DNA of 9,624 nt from RUG472 sp045224495 (GTDB lineage Bacteria > Bacillota > Clostridia > Christensenellales > CAG-138), in assembly GCA_045224495.1 (NCBI GenBank), contig JBGVAK010000184.1:1-9624 (forward strand), given 5' to 3'. Position numbers and translations under genes: made by a program. Of the stretch, positions 6,129 through 9,624 are shown one piece after another. The notes beneath the pieces are model-generated. The model did not search any database. It was not told the DNA's origin and worked only from the letters and a program-made list of their open reading frames with translations. The stretch's first letter is position 1; each line of letters starts with the position of its first letter.

Positions 6129-7253
6129 ATGATCAACAACGCATTCGGCCTCATCGTCACCGGCGAACGGACCACCCGGCTGAAGGATCTGACCCTGTCC
6201 CGCTCCACGGCGGCGATCCCCTTCGGCGGCCGGTATCGCGCCATCGACTTCATCCTTTCCAACCTGGTCAACGCCGGCATCACCAGCGTGGGCCTTATCA
6301 CCGAGAAGAACTACCACTCCCTCATGGACCATCTGGGCTCCGGCAAAGAGTGGGACCTGCATAGAAAGCGGGAGGGCCTCTTCATCCTGCCGCCCTTCAT
6401 GACCAAGGACAACGCCGGCGTCTTTCGGGGCGCCGTGGACGCCATCTGTTCCGTCATCGGCTACGTGCGCCGCACCTCGGACGACTATGTGATCCTCTCC
6501 TGGGCCAGAAACGTCATGAACGTGGATCTGGTGCCCATGATGGAGCAGCACATCGCTACCGGGGCGGACGTGACCATCCTCTACGCGGAGGACGGGTCCC
6601 TCCGGCCCGAGGAGCAGAGCCAGGATCTGAGGCTCATCATGGACGAGAAGGGCCGGGTCGTCGAGATGGAGCTGGACGCCTACCGTCCCCGCAGCGCCAA
6701 TCGCAGCTGTGACGTCATGATCCTGAAGAAGGAGCTTTTGGAGTACTTGGTGGAGGAGGCTTTCGCCCGGGGCGAGTACGACTTCCATCGGGACATCCTG
6801 CTGAAGAAGTGCCGGACCCTCAACATCATGGGCTACAAGTTCGACGGCTTCATCGCCCGCCTCGAGTCCATCGAGAACTACTTCGCCGGCAACATGGCCC
6901 TGCTGAACCCCGACGTGCAGGCGGACCTGTTCAATCCTCGGCACCCCATCTACACCAAGGTCAAGGACGAGGTGGCCGCCCGCTACTCCGTCAGCGCTCA
7001 GGTGAAGAACTCCCTGGTGGCCGACGGCTGCATCATCGAGGGACAGGTGGAGAACTGCGTCCTCTTCCGCGGCGTCCACGTGAAGCCCGGCGCCCGCGTC
7101 TTCAACAGCATCATCATGCAGGGATCCGAGCTGGGAGAGAACACCCTCCTCGATCACGTGATCCTGGATAAGGGCGTGAAGATCCTGCCGGGTCGGAGCC
7201 TTCAGGGCTACGACAGCTTCCCCATCGTGATCAGAAAGAATCAAACCGTATGA
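6129..7253 (+). CDS. glgD: GlgD, non-catalytic ADP-glucose pyrophosphorylase subunit
   Basis: This 374-residue paralog of GlgC is expected to assemble with it and raise or modulate its activity, as shown for GlgCD of Bacillota. The shared fold is clear: AAIPFGGRYRAIDFILSN (28-45), a HLGSGKEWDL stretch (68-77), FILPPF (85-90), and a C-terminal beta-helix of hexapeptides (about 285-350). Active-site elements are lost. The glycine-rich loop is reduced to VTGERTTRL (10-18). SGDHIYKMDY is replaced by SWARNVMNVDL (124-134), so the catalytic Asp is absent. No EKP motif is present; that region reads MELDAYRP. This matches the family's regulatory role and is not decay. The spacer after glgC is 3 nt, and the stop overlaps the glgA start (ATGA, 7250-7253). 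Confidence 0.93.
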   Translation: MINNAFGLIVTGERTTRLKDLTLSRSTAAIPFGGRYRAIDFILSNLVNAGITSVGLITEKNYHSLMDHLGSGKEWDLHRKREGLFILPPFMTKDNAGVFRGAVDAICSVIGYVRRTSDDYVILSWARNVMNVDLVPMMEQHIATGADVTILYAEDGSLRPEEQSQDLRLIMDEKGRVVEMELDAYRPRSANRSCDVMILKKELLEYLVEEAFARGEYDFHRDILLKKCRTLNIMGYKFDGFIARLESIENYFAGNMALLNPDVQADLFNPRHPIYTKVKDEVAARYSVSAQVKNSLVADGCIIEGQVENCVLFRGVHVKPGARVFNSIIMQGSELGENTLLDHVILDKGVKILPGRSLQGYDSFPIVIRKNQTV

Positions 7254-8881
7254 GCACTGCAGCAAAACCCGTCAAGCGGGCCCGCACCTCCGACGCGAAG
7301 ATCGTGGCCCGCAAAGAAGCCCCGGCTTTGGATCCTGCCTTGGCGGCCGAACCGGCCCCGGCGGCTGAGCCGGCGGCGGAGAAGAAGCCCGCCCGCAAGC
7401 CGCGGACCAAGAAGCAGCCCGAGCCTCAGCCTGCGCCCCAGCCGTTGAAGGTGCTCCTGTGCGCCAGCGAGGCCATGCCCTTCATCAAGACCGGTGGCCT
7501 TGCGGACGTGGTGGGCGCCCTGCCCGTGGCCCTCAACCAGGAGGGTCTGGACGTGCGGGTGATCATCCCCAAGTATCGGCTGATCCCCTACACCTACATC
7601 TGCTCCATGGAGCACGTGACGGATTTCACCGTGCTCATGGGGGGCGACCGCATCTACTGCGGCATCGACACCATCGTGGAGAACGGGGTCCGGTACTACT
7701 TCGTGGACAACCTGGCCCTCTTCGGCGGCGATCGGGTCTACACCGGCGACCAGGACGAGGGCTATCGCTACGCCTTCTTCTGCCGGGCCATCCTGGAGGC
7801 CCTGCCCCGGATAGGCTGGTTCCCGGACATCCTCCACGGCAACGACTGGCAGTGCGGCCTCTTGAGCGTGCTCCTCAGGGCCCAGTACGGCATCGACGAA
7901 CGGTATCGGGCCATCCGTGCGGTCTATACCATCCACAATCTGAAGTTCCAGGGCCTCTTCGACTTCCATTGGCTCAACACCTACCTAGGTCTCAACGAGG
8001 GGTATTTCTCCCCGGAGAATCTGGAGTTCTACGGCCTCCTCTCCTGCATGAAGGGCGGCATCGTCTTCTCCGATCGGGTCACCACCGTAAGCCCCACCTA
8101 CGCGGAGGAGATCAAATCCGCCTACTACGGCGAGCGGCTGGACGGTCTCATGAAGAAGCGGCAGAACGTGCTTTCCGGCATATTGAACGGCATCGACACC
8201 GACGCCTTCGACCCGGAAGGCGACAGGTTCCTCCGCGTCACCTTCAGCGCCGACAATCGGCGAGGCAAGGCCATTTTGAAGGCGGACCTGCAGCAGGAGT
8301 GCGGTCTGGAGGTGCGGCCGGAGGCGGCCCTCATGGGCTTCATCGCCCGGCTCACCGCCCAGAAGGGCCTGGACCTCATCGAGCGGGTGCTGGACGACAT
8401 CATGCGCCAGGACGTGCAGATCGTGTTCCTGGGCAAGGGCGACCAGCACTACGAGGACTTCATCCGCGCCGCCCAGGGGAAGTATCCCGGCCGGGTGGCC
8501 GCCCGGGTGGAGATGAACGAAGCCCTGGCCCACCGGGTCTACGCCGGCACGGACATGTTCCTTATGCCCAGCCAGTTCGAGCCCTGCGGCCTCTCTCAGA
8601 TGATCGCCATGCGCTACGGCTCCATCCCCATCGTCCGGGAGACCGGCGGCCTCAAGGACAGCGTCATGCCCTTCAACGTGTACACCGACGAGGGCAACGG
8701 CTTCTCCTTCTCCAACTACAACGCCCACGATATGCTCTATACCATCGAGCGGGCGGTGGGCTACTTCCACGACGAGGCGCTGTGGGACCGGCTGGTCCGC
8801 CGCGCCATGGCCACGGACTTCTCCTGGCATAAGTCGGCACTGGTCTACAAGCGGCTCTACGAGGAGCTCGCTGCACAATAA
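7250..8881 (+). CDS. glgA: Glycogen synthase (ADP-glucose type, GT5) with an N-terminal low-complexity extension
   Basis: This 543-residue enzyme transfers glucose from ADP-glucose to the non-reducing end of alpha-1,4-glucan. GT5 motifs are complete: KTGGLADVVG (80-89) with ADP-glucose-binding K80, HGNDWQCGL (196-204), YTIHNLKFQG (226-235), ARLTAQKG (366-373, R367 and K372), and the second-domain FEPCGLSQMIAMRYG...RETGGL segment (443-468) with E444. Compared with E. coli GlgA, where KTGGL starts at residue 15, there are about 65 extra N-terminal residues rich in Ala, Pro, Lys and Glu (for example AEPAPAAEPAAEKKPARKPR) and without hydrophobic segments, so probably disordered. The start at 7250 is supported by the ATGA overlap with glgD and by continuous coding-like composition. 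No ATG lies near the conserved core start (L66-K67-V68), and a TTG at 7445 or GTG at 7451 there lacks a ribosome site. Confidence 0.95.
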   Translation: MSTAAKPVKRARTSDAKIVARKEAPALDPALAAEPAPAAEPAAEKKPARKPRTKKQPEPQPAPQPLKVLLCASEAMPFIKTGGLADVVGALPVALNQEGLDVRVIIPKYRLIPYTYICSMEHVTDFTVLMGGDRIYCGIDTIVENGVRYYFVDNLALFGGDRVYTGDQDEGYRYAFFCRAILEALPRIGWFPDILHGNDWQCGLLSVLLRAQYGIDERYRAIRAVYTIHNLKFQGLFDFHWLNTYLGLNEGYFSPENLEFYGLLSCMKGGIVFSDRVTTVSPTYAEEIKSAYYGERLDGLMKKRQNVLSGILNGIDTDAFDPEGDRFLRVTFSADNRRGKAILKADLQQECGLEVRPEAALMGFIARLTAQKGLDLIERVLDDIMRQDVQIVFLGKGDQHYEDFIRAAQGKYPGRVAARVEMNEALAHRVYAGTDMFLMPSQFEPCGLSQMIAMRYGSIPIVRETGGLKDSVMPFNVYTDEGNGFSFSNYNAHDMLYTIERAVGYFHDEALWDRLVRRAMATDFSWHKSALVYKRLYEELAAQ

Positions 8882-8928
8882 TTTCAACAGAGGGGGACCA
8901 AGTTTTACACTGGCCAAGGTACAGGATC

Positions 8929-9624
8929 ATGGATAAGATCGTAAGACGTATCGGCATTCTCACCAGCGGGGGCGACGCTCCCGGCATGAACGCGGCCATC
9001 CGCGCCGCGGTCCGCAACTGTCTGCAGCACGGCATCACCCCCGTGGGCATCCATCGGGGCTACAACGGCCTCATCCAGGGGGACACCTTCGAGATGGACG
9101 CCCGCTCCGTGAACAACCTGAGCGATCGGGGCGGCACCATCCTCTACACCGCTCGCTGCAAGGAGTTCACCACGCCCGAGGGCGTGGAGCAGGCCGTCCG
9201 CACCTGCCGCTACGCGGGCATCGACGGCGTCATCGCCATCGGCGGCGACGGCACCTTCCGGGGCGCCGAGAAGCTGTCCGCCGCGGGGGTCAACACCGTG
9301 GGCGTCCCCGCCACCATCGACAACGACATCGGCTGCTCCCACTACACCATCGGCTTTGACACGGCGGCCAACACGGCCATCGAGTGTATCGACAAGCTCT
9401 CAGACACCATGCAGTCCCACGAGCGGGCCAGCATCGTGGAGGTCATGGGCCGGCACGCGGGGCACCTGGCGGTCTACGTGGGCCTCGCTGTGGGCGCCAC
9501 GGCCATCCTGGTCCCCGAGTTCCCGGTGGACTTCGAGCGGGACGTGATCGAGCGGGTCCGCCAGGGCAAGTACCGGGGCAAGCGCCACTTCGTCATCGTG
9601 GTGGCCGAGGGCGTGGGCCGCTGC
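8929..9624 (+). CDS. pfkA: 6-phosphofructokinase, N-terminal part (runs off the window)
   Basis: The first 232 residues are seen. The enzyme phosphorylates fructose-6-phosphate to fructose-1,6-bisphosphate in glycolysis. Motifs are ILTSGGDAPGMNAAIR (10-25), IGGDGTF (104-110), PATIDND (127-133) with catalytic base D131, YTIGFDTA (139-146) and EVMGRHAG (171-178). G108 in GGDG is the residue typical of ATP-dependent enzymes (PPi-dependent forms usually have Asp). The second selectivity position, usually Gly in PGTIDND, is Ala128. R25 and R29 match E. coli effector-site R21 and R25, so allosteric control is plausible. The gene starts 47 bp after glgA with no clear terminator between, so it may be read from the glg operon. 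The ATG is chosen because it sits at the conserved family start. The ribosome site is weak (AAGG at 8916-8919), while a stronger AGAGGGGG at 8889-8896 lies too far upstream. Confidence 0.93.
   Translation, partial: MDKIVRRIGILTSGGDAPGMNAAIRAAVRNCLQHGITPVGIHRGYNGLIQGDTFEMDARSVNNLSDRGGTILYTARCKEFTTPEGVEQAVRTCRYAGIDGVIAIGGDGTFRGAEKLSAAGVNTVGVPATIDNDIGCSHYTIGFDTAANTAIECIDKLSDTMQSHERASIVEVMGRHAGHLAVYVGLAVGATAILVPEFPVDFERDVIERVRQGKYRGKRHFVIVVAEGVGRC

Noticed and set aside
4920..7265. A 781-codon open frame on the minus strand spanning glgC and glgD.
   Set aside because: It is exactly in register with the sense codons, so its stops would need TTA, CTA or TCA codons in glgC/glgD. Those genes simply do not use them over this span, and both are in the same frame. 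The predicted product is a low-complexity His/Val/Gly/Asp-rich string with no recognisable domain.
8883..8911. Possible pfkA promoter (TTCAAC-17-TACACT).
   Set aside because: The -35 matches only three of six positions and the spacing would leave a very short leader. Read-through from glgA is the simpler explanation.
7985..8917. Antisense frames over glgA (7241-7969 and 7985-8917).
   Set aside because: They are in register with glgA and interrupted only by its single CTA codon at 7982-7984, so they are codon-bias shadows.

Overview
The window is GC-rich, densely coding bacterial DNA with operon-style ATGA stop/start overlaps. It most resembles a high-GC member of the Clostridia (Oscillospiraceae/Ruminococcaceae-like). 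The main reasons are a GlgC/GlgD pair (GlgD is a Bacillota-type non-catalytic paralog), a membrane-anchored G5 plus LytM-like protein typical of clostridia, and strong avoidance of A/T-ending Leu and Ser codons. The organism assignment is inference from protein flavour and base composition.

Layout. (1) Positions 1-1534, plus strand: the 3' end of an N-acyl-D-amino-acid deacylase-type amidohydrolase, translationally coupled to a complete M20 metallohydrolase of the YgeY type. (2) Positions 1535-1697: a short convergent gap packed with three consecutive inverted repeats that probably terminate transcription from both sides. (3) Positions 1698-2849, minus strand: a single-pass membrane protein with a Pro/Thr linker, a G5-like domain and a LytM/M23-like domain that has lost its zinc ligands. 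(4) Positions 2850-3051: a divergent promoter region. A good sigma-A promoter faces glgB, and at least two promoter-like elements face the other way. (5) Positions 3052-8881, plus strand: a complete glycogen synthesis operon in the order glgB-glgC-glgD-glgA with overlaps or a 3-nt gap between genes. (6) Position 8929 to the window end: the start of a 6-phosphofructokinase gene, truncated by the window edge.

How the genes work together. GlgC, with its degenerate partner GlgD, makes ADP-glucose from glucose-1-phosphate and ATP. GlgA polymerises it into alpha-1,4-glucan and GlgB adds alpha-1,6 branches. PfkA commits hexose phosphate to glycolysis, so its place just after glgA puts the storage and breakdown branches of glucose-phosphate use side by side. 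No glycogen phosphorylase or debranching gene is visible. The upstream pair looks like amide or peptide-bond hydrolysis for amino-acid salvage and has no obvious link to glycogen.

I see no clear new defence, mobile or RNA system. The points most worth a second look are the inactive LytM-like protein, the roughly 65-residue Ala/Pro/Lys/Glu-rich extension on GlgA, the overlapping back-to-back promoters, and the hairpin cluster at 1554-1690. The very long antisense frames across the glg genes are explained exactly by codon bias.
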